Below, one piece after another: positions 8,302 through 17,312 of a stretch of DNA of 64,000 nucleotides. Under the pieces are notes generated by a model. That model made no database searches. It worked only from the letters and a program-made list of their open reading frames with translations, and had not been told where the DNA came from. The DNA lies in contig CAJXNY010000017.1 of the NCBI GenBank assembly GCA_913057435.1, positions 29,397-93,396 of the forward strand, given 5' to 3'. The stretch comes from an uncultured Oceanospirillaceae bacterium (lineage in GTDB: Bacteria > Pseudomonadota > Gammaproteobacteria > Pseudomonadales > Balneatricaceae). The position numbers and the translations under genes were made by a program. Within the stretch, counting starts at the first letter, position 1; every line of letters starts with the position of its first letter.

Positions 8302-9366
8302 ATGGGACGGATAATTACAGTACCGACCGGCTATGTGCGTTATCTGCTGGATCAGGTGGAACAGCAAGGCTTCAGTGTAGATATGTTGCTGGAGCAGGTC
8401 GGCATTGATGCCGAGGAGATTGAACAGGGAAATGAGTTTTCTGCTGTAAAATTTGGCCAGCTGTACCAGCGTGTTATGTACATCGCCCAGGATGAATCTT
8501 TTGGTATGCTCAGTGGTGGCAATGTACCGCTGGGAACATTTCGCATGATGTGTCACTGCATTATTCATTGCACATCGCTGTTGCGGGCTATTCAGCGTGC
8601 CGGTGATTTTCATGAAATCTGTCGGGGGGCCCGCTATAAACCCGTGTTACTGAGGACTGGGCGCTATGCCCGGTTATCCTTTACCCTGCTGGACCGCTTT
8701 GCCGATGGTCAGAATGGCAACGCTATCTTGCGCGAGCAACCTGATCAGGTACGCACGACCCTGTCGATGTGGCATCACTTTATCTGCTGGTTACTGGGGA
8801 CGCGGCTGGAGTTGAAATCGGTTACTTTCACGGCGAGAACTCCCGAAAATTCCGACTTGTACAAAACCCTGTTTCAGGCCGATATAAAATTTGGCCAGGC
8901 AGAGAATGCGCTGGTGTTCCCAGCCCGTTTTCTGGAATACCCGCTACTCCAGGATGAGGCCTCGTTGTGGGACTTCCTGCATACAGCGCCTTATCAGTTG
9001 ATGGTCATGGTGGATGATCACCACAGCCTGAAGTCACAGGTGATTGCGCTGTTTGGTAAGGATTTTAGCCGTGAACTACCCGGTGCTGATGAGGTGGCAC
9101 ATGCGCTGAATATGTCGGTATCGACACTGCGAAGGCGGTTGCAGGATGAGGCGACGTCATTTCAGCGGATTAAGGATGAGTGCCGTAAAGAAGCGGCAGT
9201 GATTTATATGAACTCACCTCAGCTGACGATTAACGAAGTGGCTCGGCTGATGGGATTTGATGAGCCGTCGGCGTTTTTCCGCTCGTTCAAAAAATGGACG
9301 GGTATGACCCCAGGAGATTATCGGCGTAGCGAGTTGTATCAGCAGCAGCTGCTGGGGCCCAGGTGA
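8302..9366 (+). CDS. AraC-family transcriptional regulator
   Basis: 354 residues. The N-terminal region (about 1-230) resembles the arabinose_bd-type ligand domain found in OruR/ArgR-like AraC proteins. The C-terminal region (about 245-345) is the double helix-turn-helix, with HALNMSVSTLRRRLQDE as the first and INEVARLMGFDEPSAFFRSF as the second, followed by KWTGMTPGDYRR. Such regulators usually bind a small effector. It is divergent from the response regulator and convergent with holC. No obvious target gene is adjacent, so its role is open; autoregulation through the cttgtctac repeats upstream is a guess. Confidence 0.9.
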   Translation: MGRIITVPTGYVRYLLDQVEQQGFSVDMLLEQVGIDAEEIEQGNEFSAVKFGQLYQRVMYIAQDESFGMLSGGNVPLGTFRMMCHCIIHCTSLLRAIQRAGDFHEICRGARYKPVLLRTGRYARLSFTLLDRFADGQNGNAILREQPDQVRTTLSMWHHFICWLLGTRLELKSVTFTARTPENSDLYKTLFQADIKFGQAENALVFPARFLEYPLLQDEASLWDFLHTAPYQLMVMVDDHHSLKSQVIALFGKDFSRELPGADEVAHALNMSVSTLRRRLQDEATSFQRIKDECRKEAAVIYMNSPQLTINEVARLMGFDEPSAFFRSFKKWTGMTPGDYRRSELYQQQLLGPR

Positions 9367-9395
9367 TCACCGCCATAGTAGTGGGCAGGGTAGAT

Positions 9396-9416
9396 GGAGG
9401 AGCTTGTTGCTCCTCC
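9396..9416. terminator. Perfect hairpin between convergent araC-type gene and holC
   Basis: Stem ggaggagc (9396-9403) and gctcctcc (9409-9416) around loop ttgtt. No T-run on either strand. Probably a shared terminator for the two converging genes. Confidence 0.5.
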
Positions 9417-9444
9417 TGCGGCAGACGGTCTGGTCGTGCGCCGT

Positions 9445-9876
9445 TTAGTGCTTCGGGCGCATATCATTCATATTGATATGGTAGCCCGCTTCCTTGTATT
9501 GCTTGAAATGACGGCGGGTTGCCGCCAGTACCTCGTCGGTCTGCACCACAATTTCTACCACCCTCTGGGTACCGATGACCTGCTCTGGCAGAGCCAGTGT
9601 CAGGTTGACAAATACCCGGGAGGGATCAATCTGGCTGAGCTCCCAGCCCAGTATCACCGGTGCCGGGTCGTTGCTATCGGCCAGCGCATGGGGAATAAAG
9701 CTCTCGGCTTTGAAGCTCCACAGTAGCAGGTCGAGTTCGCGGGCCAGCTGGGCATTGTCACAATGCACATGCAGCTGGTTGCCAGCAGGGACGATCTTTT
9801 CTGCCAGTCGGCAGATAAAGCGCTGCCGCGCCGCGATATCCGCGGCGGGCAGTACATAGAAATCGGCCTGCGGCAT
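9445..9876 (-). CDS. holC: DNA polymerase III chi subunit
   Basis: 143 residues, the normal length. Chi joins the clamp-loader complex through psi and contacts single-strand binding protein at the fork. The N-terminus MPQADFYVLP and the block LHVHCDNAQLARELDLLLW followed by SFIPHA are characteristic of HolC. The ATG is one base after the pepA stop codon, so the two are translated from one leftward message, as in many gammaproteobacteria. The pepA-holC pair is often followed by valS, but here the operon ends at a convergent hairpin. Confidence 0.93.
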   Translation of the reverse strand: MPQADFYVLPAADIAARQRFICRLAEKIVPAGNQLHVHCDNAQLARELDLLLWSFKAESFIPHALADSNDPAPVILGWELSQIDPSRVFVNLTLALPEQVIGTQRVVEIVVQTDEVLAATRRHFKQYKEAGYHINMNDMRPKH

Positions 9877-9877
9877 T

Positions 9878-11374
9878 TTATTCCTCTTCCACAGCCTGGT
9901 TCATCAGGTACTGACACAGCAGCGGTACACAGCGACCGGAGGCACCTTTAGCTTTGCCATTGCTGCTCCAGGCCACTCCGGCGATATCCAGGTGGGCCCA
10001 GCGGTAGGCTTTGGTAAAGCGGGACAGGAAGCAGGCAGCGGTAATGGTGCCTGCTGGACGACCACCGATATTAGCAACGTCAGCAAAATTACTGTCCAGC
10101 TGTTCCTGGTATTCATCCCAGATTGGCAACTGCCAGGCTTTATCAGCCGCCTGGTTACCCGCTTCCAGTACCTGCTGCGCCAGCGCGTCGTCGTTGGACA
10201 GCACGGCTGTGGCATGGGTACCCAGCGCGATAATGCAGGCTCCAGTCAGAGTCGCGACATCCAGTACGCTGGCGGGGTTGAAGCGCTCCACGTAGCTGAG
10301 GGCATCACAGAGCACCAGACGGCCTTCGGCGTCGGTGTTGAGGATTTCAACGGTCTGGCCCGACAGCGTGGTGACGATATCACCGGGTTTGGTGGCGTTG
10401 CCACTGGGCATGTTTTCAGCAGCGGCAACAACGCCGACAACGTTGATCGGCAGGCCCATCTCCGCCAGGGAGTTCATGGCGCCGATCACGCTGGCCGCGC
10501 CACACATGTCGAATTTCATTTCATCCATGCCACCGCCGGGCTTGAGGCTGATGCCGCCGGTGTCGAAGGTGATGCCTTTACCGACCAGAACATGGGGCTG
10601 TTCGTCATCTTTACCGCCACGGTAATGCATGACGATCAGTTTGGAGGGTTGTTCAGAACCGTGACCCACAGAGAGCAGGCAGTGCATGCCCAGTTCTGCC
10701 ATCTCGACTTCGTCGAGAATGGTGGTTTCCACGCTGTCGTGTTCAGACGCCAGAGCGGTCGCCTGCTCTGCCAGATAGGTCGGGGTACAGATATTACCCG
10801 GCAGGTTGCCCAGTTCACGAGCGGTGCTGACACCGTTGCTGATGGCAACACCGTCTTGCAGTGCGAATTCAGCGATATCTGCCTGGTCTTCATTAACGCA
10901 GATAGACAGCTGGTTCAGCTGCACGGGGTCTGCTTTTTTGCTTTTGGTTTCATCGTACTGGTACAGCTCGGCGCCAGCCCATTCCGTCAGGTGACGTACC
11001 TGGCGGTAGATATCCGGGTCATTGCTGGCCTGGCCATCGAAGGCAAAAAGTGCACTGCTCAGGCGGTTGCTTTTCAGCACTGCCATCGCTGCTTTGATGA
11101 CTTTGCGGTGGTTTCGGTCGTGGCGATCCTTCTGTTCACCGAGGCCGATCAGCAATACCCGCCGAGCGCTGATGCCAGGTACACGATGTAGGAGGAGTGT
11201 TTCACCTGCTTTCCCCTGAATATCTCCGTCAGCGAGAATACTGCTGATATAGCCGTCTGATACGCTGTCCAGCGTCGTGGCCGACGGTGTAAGCTGATTG
11301 TTAGCACCGATGCCGATAATAGCGCAATCGGTAGTGGCAGTAGCAATAGAACCGGTGAAAATTTCAAAATCCAT
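9878..11374 (-). CDS. pepA: Leucyl aminopeptidase (cytosol aminopeptidase, M17)
   Basis: 498 residues from the ATG at 11374, which begins MDFEIFTGSI and has GGAG 5 bases upstream; an in-frame start 30 bases further out is less likely. It removes N-terminal amino acids using two metal ions. The signature NTDAEGRLVL and the metal/lysine block VGKGITFDTGGISLKP are intact. In E. coli PepA also binds DNA and acts in XerCD recombination and carAB control; whether that holds here is unknown. It is divergent from lptF, the usual arrangement in this class, and directly upstream of holC. Confidence 0.97.
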   Translation of the reverse strand: MDFEIFTGSIATATTDCAIIGIGANNQLTPSATTLDSVSDGYISSILADGDIQGKAGETLLLHRVPGISARRVLLIGLGEQKDRHDRNHRKVIKAAMAVLKSNRLSSALFAFDGQASNDPDIYRQVRHLTEWAGAELYQYDETKSKKADPVQLNQLSICVNEDQADIAEFALQDGVAISNGVSTARELGNLPGNICTPTYLAEQATALASEHDSVETTILDEVEMAELGMHCLLSVGHGSEQPSKLIVMHYRGGKDDEQPHVLVGKGITFDTGGISLKPGGGMDEMKFDMCGAASVIGAMNSLAEMGLPINVVGVVAAAENMPSGNATKPGDIVTTLSGQTVEILNTDAEGRLVLCDALSYVERFNPASVLDVATLTGACIIALGTHATAVLSNDDALAQQVLEAGNQAADKAWQLPIWDEYQEQLDSNFADVANIGGRPAGTITAACFLSRFTKAYRWAHLDIAGVAWSSNGKAKGASGRCVPLLCQYLMNQAVEEE

Positions 11375-11558
11375 ACTGACTCCATAGGAAGACTTTGGAC
11401 GCACTTTTCAGCATAATGCCGCGTCAGGTGTTATCTGGTATGCCACTGCAAGACAGCGTTACTACTTAGCTGTGATGGTATACGTGCTAGCGATGCAGGT
11501 GGCTCCGTGACAATGGTTTGAACTATAAACCATTTTATGACTTTTGTTTTGTGTGGTG

Positions 11559-11577
11559 CTGACTGGAAACCAGTCAG
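11559..11577. promoter_or_regulatory. Perfect hairpin in the lptF leader
   Basis: ctgactgg (11559-11566) and ccagtcag (11570-11577) pair perfectly around a 3-base loop, about 30 bases before the TTG start of lptF. No T-run. It could be an operator or an mRNA stability element; role unknown. Confidence 0.3.
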
Positions 11578-11607
11578 GCCCTTTATGTCCTTGGCAGGCC
11601 GTTACTT

Positions 11608-12714
11608 TTGATTATTTTCCGTTACCTCTCCAAAGAGATTTTGCTCAATATGCTGGCCGTCAGTTCGGTACTGATGGTGATCATTATGAGTGGGCGTTTC
11701 GTTAAATACATGGCCAAGGCTGCTACGGGTGAGTTGTCACCCGAGCTGGTGTTGCAAATTATGGCGTTACGGCTGCCTGGGTTTCTCGAGCTGATTCTGC
11801 CGCTGGGGCTGTTCCTGGGGATATTGCTCGGCTATGGCCGGTTGTATCTGGAAAGTGAGATGGCTGTACTCTATGCCAGTGGTATCAGCCAGCAGCGACT
11901 GATCAGTTATGCAACGGGGCCGGCGCTGCTGGTCGCGTTGCTGGTCGCCTCCTGCAGCCTCTACCTGACACCGTTGGGCAGCCAGCAGATGGCGCATCTG
12001 CTGGAACAGGCTTCGGCCCGTTCGCAGATTGAGATGGTAACCCCCGGGCGTTTTCAGCCGATGGATAATAGTGGGGTCAGTTATGTGCAAAGTATTGATG
12101 ATAGCGGCCAGATGGATCGGGTTTTCTTTGCTCAGCGCAGCTCGACAGGCCAGCTGGAAGTGGTCCTGGCCGATGCGGGGCAACGTATCCGGCAAAAGGA
12201 CGGCAGTCACTTCCTGGTGCTGGATCAGGGCAGCCGCTATGAAGGTCAGCCAGGCCAGGCTGACTATACTGAGACCCGCTATCAGCAGTATGGGGTGAAG
12301 ATTGAGACGGATGAGCTGGTTGTTCAGACGACAGATACTGAAAGCTTACCTACTCAGGCACTGCTGTTACGGGATGACCCTACCAGTAAGGCGCAGTTGC
12401 ACTGGCGGCTGACAATTCCTGTTCTGGCGCTGGTTTTGACGTTACTGGCTGTACCGATGGCACGGGTCAACCCGCGACAGGGGCGCTATGCCAGGCTGGT
12501 TCCGTCGATTCTGATCTACCTGCTGTATATTACTCTGTTAAGCGGGGCTCGCAGTAACATCGAAGATGGTAAGGCTGGCGTCGAACTGTTGTGGCTGGTG
12601 CATCTGGGGTTCTTGCTGCTGGCGGCGAACCTGATTGTGCTTGGCAGTTTTTGGGCGCGTCAGTTTAATCGTCTGCCTGTATTTAGCTTACGATCAGGGG
12701 GGGCAGGAAAATGA
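11608..12714 (+). CDS. lptF: LPS export ABC transporter permease LptF
   Basis: 368 residues. With LptG it forms the inner-membrane part of the LptB2FG complex that extracts lipopolysaccharide and passes it to LptC-LptA. N-terminal IIFRYLSKEILLNML and membrane segments at about 10-35, 50-75 and 98-120 precede a periplasmic jellyroll (about 130-255). Further helices follow at about 270-290, 300-320 and 330-350. This is the standard YjgP/YjgQ layout. The start is a TTG; no ATG gives the conserved N-terminus. It overlaps lptG by four bases (ATGA). Confidence 0.96.
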   Translation: MIIFRYLSKEILLNMLAVSSVLMVIIMSGRFVKYMAKAATGELSPELVLQIMALRLPGFLELILPLGLFLGILLGYGRLYLESEMAVLYASGISQQRLISYATGPALLVALLVASCSLYLTPLGSQQMAHLLEQASARSQIEMVTPGRFQPMDNSGVSYVQSIDDSGQMDRVFFAQRSSTGQLEVVLADAGQRIRQKDGSHFLVLDQGSRYEGQPGQADYTETRYQQYGVKIETDELVVQTTDTESLPTQALLLRDDPTSKAQLHWRLTIPVLALVLTLLAVPMARVNPRQGRYARLVPSILIYLLYITLLSGARSNIEDGKAGVELLWLVHLGFLLLAANLIVLGSFWARQFNRLPVFSLRSGGAGK

Positions 12715-13769
12715 AATTACTAGACCGTTATCTTGCTCAACATGTATTGGGTGCAACATTGGCTGTCTTGCTGGTGATTGGTGGACTGGATGCATTATTT
12801 GCGCTGGTAGATCAGCTGGGTGATGTTAATGAGCGCTACAGGCTGGTTGATGCGATGCAGTATGTTGGCCTGACTGTGCCCCGGCGGTTATACGAATTTC
12901 TGCCAATGAGTGCGCTTGTTGGTTGTCTGTTGGGCCTGGGAAGTCTGGCATCCAGTGCGGAGCTGACGGTAATGCGGGCCGCTGGAGTCTCTGTGGGGCG
13001 TATTATTGCCGGTGTGATGAAGCCGGTGCTCCTGCTGGTGGTGGTGGCAATGGCGCTGGGTGAGTACGTCGTACCGGTGTCAGAGCAGAAAGCAGAGAGC
13101 TTCCGTTCTTTCCAGTTATCTGGCAACCAGGCGCTGGCGGTGCGGGGGGTATGGCACCGGGATGGTAACGAATTTATCCATATCAACTCGGTGATGAAGG
13201 ACGGCCAGGTATTTGGTATAACCCGTTACCAGTTTGATGAGAATAACCATCTGCAGCGGGCCTCATTTGCCCATGAAGGGCAGTATATGGGGAACCATTG
13301 GCAGCTACGTGGGGTGAATGAGACTCGGTTTATAGAGCAACAGACAAACGTTGCTGTACTGGACAGCGAGCGCTGGCAGGTGGAATTGACGCCACAGCTA
13401 CTTAGTGCAGTGGTGGTAGAACCACTGGATCTCTCGATTGAGGGGTTGTGGCGGTATACTGAATACCTGTCACGGCAGGGCTTACGGGCCGATAACTATG
13501 AGTTAGCACTGTGGAACAAGGCATTGATGCCATTAGGAATTCTGGCTTTGGTGCTGGTCGCGGTGTCGTTTATCTTTGGTCCACTGCGCAGTGTCACAGT
13601 GGGGCAGCGGCTGGTGGCGGGGATTGTCGTTGGCATCGTGTTCAAGCTGGCCCAGGATATCCTTGGCCCAGCCAGTACTGTGTTCGGTTTCCACCCGGTG
13701 ATTGCAGTGTTATTGCCGATTGGTGTTTGTGCCGTGGCCGGGGGCTGGTTATTGAAGCGGGCGGGTTGA
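12711..13769 (+). CDS. lptG: LPS export ABC transporter permease LptG
   Basis: 352 residues, YjgQ family. N-terminal LLDRYLAQHVLGATL starts the first helix; three helices, a periplasmic domain (about 130-260) and three C-terminal helices follow. It pairs with LptF, and the cytoplasmic ATPase LptB is encoded elsewhere. Its ATG overlaps the lptF stop. The stop codon lies within one arm of a perfect 9-bp hairpin that separates it from the convergent RDD gene. Confidence 0.96.
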   Translation: MKLLDRYLAQHVLGATLAVLLVIGGLDALFALVDQLGDVNERYRLVDAMQYVGLTVPRRLYEFLPMSALVGCLLGLGSLASSAELTVMRAAGVSVGRIIAGVMKPVLLLVVVAMALGEYVVPVSEQKAESFRSFQLSGNQALAVRGVWHRDGNEFIHINSVMKDGQVFGITRYQFDENNHLQRASFAHEGQYMGNHWQLRGVNETRFIEQQTNVAVLDSERWQVELTPQLLSAVVVEPLDLSIEGLWRYTEYLSRQGLRADNYELALWNKALMPLGILALVLVAVSFIFGPLRSVTVGQRLVAGIVVGIVFKLAQDILGPASTVFGFHPVIAVLLPIGVCAVAGGWLLKRAG

Positions 13770-13781
13770 GCGCAACCCGCC
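13760..13781. terminator. Perfect 9-bp hairpin over the lptG stop codon
   Basis: ggcgggttg (13760-13768) and caacccgcc (13773-13781) with loop agcg. It includes the lptG stop and ends 7 bases before the leftward RDD gene stop. Likely bidirectional; no T-run. Confidence 0.55.
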
Positions 13782-13787
13782 AGGCGT

Positions 13788-14258
13788 TCATTTCGCAGAC
13801 TTTTTCTTCCGTTTCTGTTTTGGCAATTCAACCACGCAGGTGCCGGACAGGCGATCATGCAGGCTCAGGCCATCCCGGTCGACAAACATCCACAGGTAGC
13901 CCAGCCCTAGCGCGGCGATTGACAGCCCAGCTGCCATGAAGCGTAACAGTGCTTGCCACCAGCTCAGCGCCAGTCCTTCAGGTGTCTGAACGCGCAGCCG
14001 CCATGCCAGCAGGCCTAGTGTCTGGCCATTGCGGGTCCAGAAAAACGCAAAAAACATAAACGTGATAATAAATAAAATGGATTGCAGTAGCGCGGGCCGG
14101 GATGGGTCGGTTGCTTCACCGCCATTCAGGCCGACGGCAATTGCGCCGACGACCATCCACAGTGCGGCGGTCAGCATAAAGTCATAGAGCAGCGCACCCA
14201 GGCGTCGTAATGGGCCGGCTGGTTTTATCTCATCAAAGCTTTCAGGAAACTGGCGCAC
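13788..14258 (-). CDS. RDD-family membrane protein
   Basis: 156 residues with a GTG start preceded by GAGG. The N-terminal block AGPLRRLGALLYDFML has the Arg and Asp that name the RDD family. Three to four hydrophobic segments follow (about 22-42, 58-78, 115-135), with a later WRLRVQTPEG element. RDD proteins are small inner-membrane proteins; some have been linked to ion exchange or transport, but the function of this one is not known. It stands alone, convergent with lptG, and the C-terminus is very basic (KKRKKK). Confidence 0.85.
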   Translation of the reverse strand: MRQFPESFDEIKPAGPLRRLGALLYDFMLTAALWMVVGAIAVGLNGGEATDPSRPALLQSILFIITFMFFAFFWTRNGQTLGLLAWRLRVQTPEGLALSWWQALLRFMAAGLSIAALGLGYLWMFVDRDGLSLHDRLSGTCVVELPKQKRKKKSAK

Positions 14259-14362
14259 GGAGATCCTCGGTTCTTTTTAGCGGGGCTGTGCAGTCGGCGC
14301 TGGCAGCAAAACAGAGGGCGATAGTACCGTCAACACGGGTTGCAGTGCTACTGTCCTGACCC

Positions 14363-14386
14363 AAAAAAGGGTGCTCGAAAGCACCC
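14363..14386 (-). terminator. Rho-independent terminator of the Sel1-repeat gene
   Basis: On the minus strand a 7-bp stem (gggtgct/agcaccc) with a tetraloop is followed by six T residues (seen as aaaaaa at 14363-14368 on the plus strand). Confidence 0.8.
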
Positions 14387-14412
14387 TCTGGTTGATCTGG
14401 CAGATGCTCAGA

Positions 14413-15225
14413 TCACTTTTTATACGGCGTTACGTAGTGTGCTTCGAGCTTGCTGGCCAGCTGGTCAGCAGCTTTCTGCTCCGCTTCGGAGAGCTTCATC
14501 TTCAGTCGGCGCTCAATGGCACTGGCAGTATTGTTACCCAGCAGTGCAGCGTTGTGCATCCAGGCGTAGGCGATGACATTGGTATCCGTACTGGCATCGC
14601 TACCATGGTTGTTGGAGTACAGGGTACCCAGGAAAAACATTGCCTGGGTGTGGCCCTGTTCAGCGGCTTTCAGGTACCAGCGCTCTGCTGTTTTAAAATT
14701 TTGCGCAACACCAGTGCCGAAGTTGTAGCTACGTGCCAGGTTGTGCTGTGCAGCAACCAGGCCCTGCTCAGCTGCCGTTTTGTACCATTTGAACGCATCG
14801 CTGGCGCTGCGATTGACGCCTTGGCCGAACTCGTACATTTCACCGAGACGGTTCTGAGCGCTGGCGGAGCCGCCCATTGCCTGGCTTTTAACGGTTTTCA
14901 GCTCAATCAGGTAATCCAGATTTTCTAGTTTACGCAGGCTGTTTACGCTGGCCAGGTGACCCTGTGCGGCACCCCGGTCGTAATACTGGCGAGCTTTTTC
15001 TTCATCTTTAGTGATGCCCCAGCCATTTTCATACATTTGGCCAACCATGTTCAGGGCGTCCGGGTTACCGTCTTTTGCCAGCGGCTGCAGCTCGTTCAGT
15101 GCTGCGCTGTAGTTCTGGCTGTCGAATGCACGCGTACCTTTACCCAGTTCTCCGGCTGCCAGTACGGTACCTGTATGAAGACTCAGCAGCAGGCCTGCTG
15201 TTGCAAAAACAATCTTTTTACTCAT
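14413..15225 (-). CDS. Secreted Sel1-repeat (TPR-like) protein
   Basis: 270 residues. A signal peptide is visible at about 1-23 (KKIVFATAGLLLSLHTGTVLA, then AGEL). The mature protein is a series of Sel1-like repeats with the A-x-x-x-L-G-x-x-Y/M-x-x-G pattern, for example ALNMVGQMYENGWG, AQNRLGEMYEFGQG, AQHNLARSYNFGTG and AMFFLGTLYSNNHG. These fold as a solenoid for protein-protein contact in the periplasm. Members have been tied to envelope or regulatory roles; the partner here is unknown. It has its own terminator and stands as a single gene. Confidence 0.88.
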   Translation of the reverse strand: MSKKIVFATAGLLLSLHTGTVLAAGELGKGTRAFDSQNYSAALNELQPLAKDGNPDALNMVGQMYENGWGITKDEEKARQYYDRGAAQGHLASVNSLRKLENLDYLIELKTVKSQAMGGSASAQNRLGEMYEFGQGVNRSASDAFKWYKTAAEQGLVAAQHNLARSYNFGTGVAQNFKTAERWYLKAAEQGHTQAMFFLGTLYSNNHGSDASTDTNVIAYAWMHNAALLGNNTASAIERRLKMKLSEAEQKAADQLASKLEAHYVTPYKK

Positions 15226-15421
15226 TTACTCAGTTACCCGTTATTCAGTGCGAGTAGAATAGATGGCGCAATTATACCGAGGCTGGGTTGAGGAAAAAAC
15301 GTACAGTTGAAAAAAAAGCTGGTGCCCAGTCAATAATTGCTGTCTCTGTTACCCCCGTTTTGATCCGGGGGATTGTATGCCTGTTAATTAGTTATTTCTA
15401 ATTTTTATTGAGTAAAAGGTA
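15226..15421. other. Intergenic stretch upstream of the sigma-28 promoter
   Basis: A divergent region of about 200 bases with no gene that I can support. It contains a short inverted repeat (cccccg at 15352-15357 and cggggg at 15366-15371). The leftward Sel1 gene promoter must lie here but could not be assigned. Confidence 0.5.
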
Positions 15422-15448
15422 TAAATTTTGACCCTGAACGGCCGATAA
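15422..15448 (+). promoter_or_regulatory. Sigma-28 (FliA) flagellar promoter of the chemoreceptor gene
   Basis: TAAATTTT, an 11-base spacer and GCCGATAA match the sigma-28 consensus TAAAGTTT-N11-GCCGATAA at 15 of 16 positions, with exact spacing. The next gene on this strand is a chemoreceptor whose ATG is about 175 bases downstream, which fits class of gene and orientation. Confidence 0.88.
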
Positions 15449-15623
15449 CAGGCGCTCGGTGGTCTTTGTGCTAAACACAGCAGACACAATTGAGTATGCT
15501 GGTTCGACGCCGTTTGATGATGCGCTTGCAAAATATACGCCTTCCTTATCTTTACGCTGCTCCATATGGATTGGACAGTTCATTCCTCTGGATGGATTTG
15601 GACCTGGCCTGACTGGAGTTTTT

Positions 15624-17258
15624 ATGCAGAACCTTTCTATTCGCTTCAAGCTGATACTGACCTCTGTACTGCCAATTATTGGCGTACTGATCGTAGTATC
15701 GACTGCCTTGTCACAGCTCAAACAGATTAATGCCGGTGTTGACCGAATTTACTATGACCGGGTGGTGCCGCTGGAAGATCTGAAGATGATCGCTGATGAC
15801 TATGCAATATTGGTAGTGGATGCGGTGAATAAGGCCAACGCCGGTATGGTGTCCGCGAGCGAAGCACAGCAGAGTATTCGCAAAGCGCGGGAGCAGGTTA
15901 AGACGGGCTGGTCGAAGTTTATGGCGACCGAATTGACGGATGAAGAGCGTCGATTGGCCAACGAAGCCAGCCGCCTGTTTTCAGATGCCAATCGCGAAAT
16001 AGACAGAGCTTCACAGGCACTTCAGGCGATTTCTGTATCGGGGCAGTCTGTGGCTGGTGCACTGAATGAATTTGATGGCCCATTGTATAGCGCTGTCGAC
16101 CCCATCAGTGAAAAGATTAACGAGTTGGTGCATCTGCAGTTGCGGGTTGCCGGTGAGGAGCGTCAGGCGATTAATGACGCTTATGAGCAGGAACAGCTTA
16201 TCCTGCTGATCGCCACCATCGCTATTATCGCTGTGCTGGGTTTGTTGTCGGTGGCTGTTTATCAGTCAGTCCGTGGTCCGCTGGATCAGATGCGCAAAAC
16301 CATGGAGCGGATCGCCACGGACTCAGACTTGACCGTCAGTCTTGAAGTGACCGGGCCTAGTGAATTATCCAGTATCGCTGTGAGCTTCAATGCCATGGTG
16401 GAGCAGATGCGCCATCTTATTGGGCAGATTTCGGGTGCGACCGGCCAGCTGGCTGATTCCGCTTCGCAGATGACCAATGTCAGTCTGAAAGCAAACGATA
16501 GCATCAATGCACAGCGTGCAGAGATTGAGCAAGTTGCTGCGGCGATGAATGAGATGGTGTCTACGGCGCAGGAAGTTGCGCGTAATGCCGAAAGTGCTGA
16601 TGCCGAAGCGCGTGAGACACAGACCGAAGCACAGAAGGGCAATATGATTGTCAGTGAAGCGGTGACCGCAACCAATGATCTGGTGGTGGATGTAGAGCAT
16701 GTTTCGGGTCGTATTCGTACCCTGGAAACGGACAGTGAAAGCATCGGCTCGGTGGTTGATGTTATTAAAGGTATCGCTGAGCAGACTAACCTGTTGGCAT
16801 TGAATGCAGCCATTGAGGCCGCGCGCGCTGGTGAGCAGGGCCGTGGTTTTGCCGTGGTGGCGGATGAAGTGCGTACCCTGGCGCAACGTACCCAGACTTC
16901 GACTCAGGAAATTCAGGAAGCCATTGAGCGCTTGCAGGAAGGTACCCGTAATGCTGTAACTGCCATGGAGACCGGGCAGAATCGGGCACAGAATGCAGGT
17001 GCTAAGGCTCAGGAAGCGGGTGATGCGTTGCAGACGATTGCGAATGCGGTTGGCAGTATTACCGATATGAACGCCCAGATTGCCAGTGCATCGGAAGAGC
17101 AGACCAGCGTTTCAGAAGAGATTAACCGTTCGCTGGTGAATATCCATGAGGCCTCAAATGGCTCCGCAGAAGGGGCTGAAGGTATGGCTCAGGCCAGTGA
17201 AGAGCTGGCGCAGCTATCCGGGGATCTGCAATCGATGGTGAGTCGATTTAAAGTCTGA
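15624..17258 (+). CDS. Methyl-accepting chemotaxis protein (transmembrane)
   Basis: 544 residues from the ATG at 15624, which has GGAG 7 bases upstream and opens directly into the first membrane helix ([19 protein letters not shown]). The frame is open further upstream but the added residues make no sense before a membrane anchor. A periplasmic four-helix-bundle-like domain (about 33-190), a second helix (about 193-215) and a HAMP domain follow. The signalling tip is [19 protein letters not shown] followed by [15 protein letters not shown]. The ligand is unknown. The upstream sigma-28 promoter ties it to the flagellar regulon. Its neighbours downstream are amino-acid binding-protein genes. 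Confidence 0.94.
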   Translation: MQNLSIRFKLILTSVLPIIGVLIVVSTALSQLKQINAGVDRIYYDRVVPLEDLKMIADDYAILVVDAVNKANAGMVSASEAQQSIRKAREQVKTGWSKFMATELTDEERRLANEASRLFSDANREIDRASQALQAISVSGQSVAGALNEFDGPLYSAVDPISEKINELVHLQLRVAGEERQAINDAYEQEQLILLIATIAIIAVLGLLSVAVYQSVRGPLDQMRKTMERIATDSDLTVSLEVTGPSELSSIAVSFNAMVEQMRHLIGQISGATGQLADSASQMTNVSLKANDSINAQRAEIEQVAAAMNEMVSTAQEVARNAESADAEARETQTEAQKGNMIVSEAVTATNDLVVDVEHVSGRIRTLETDSESIGSVVDVIKGIAEQTNLLALNAAIEAARAGEQGRGFAVVADEVRTLAQRTQTSTQEIQEAIERLQEGTRNAVTAMETGQNRAQNAGAKAQEAGDALQTIANAVGSITDMNAQIASASEEQTSVSEEINRSLVNIHEASNGSAEGAEGMAQASEELAQLSGDLQSMVSRFKV

Positions 17259-17281
17259 TTCACCCGGTTACATGCTGACAG

Positions 17282-17312
17282 AAACCTCGCCCTGACCGGC
17301 GAGGTTTTTTTA
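17282..17312. terminator. Strong bidirectional terminator
   Basis: Stem aaacctcgcc (17282-17291) and ggcgaggttt (17298-17307) with a 6-base loop and a T-run on the plus strand. It ends the chemoreceptor gene and overlaps the stop codon of the leftward permease gene. Confidence 0.88.

Noticed and set aside
9992..11191. Long rightward frame of 399 residues opposite pepA
   Set aside because: It is the antisense of a clearly conserved pepA, with no ribosome site or family motifs; a shadow of codon bias.
15459..15623. 55-residue N-terminal extension of the chemoreceptor
   Set aside because: It would begin about 10 bases after the sigma-28 promoter and place unstructured residues before the membrane anchor; the ATG at 15624 has a GGAG site.
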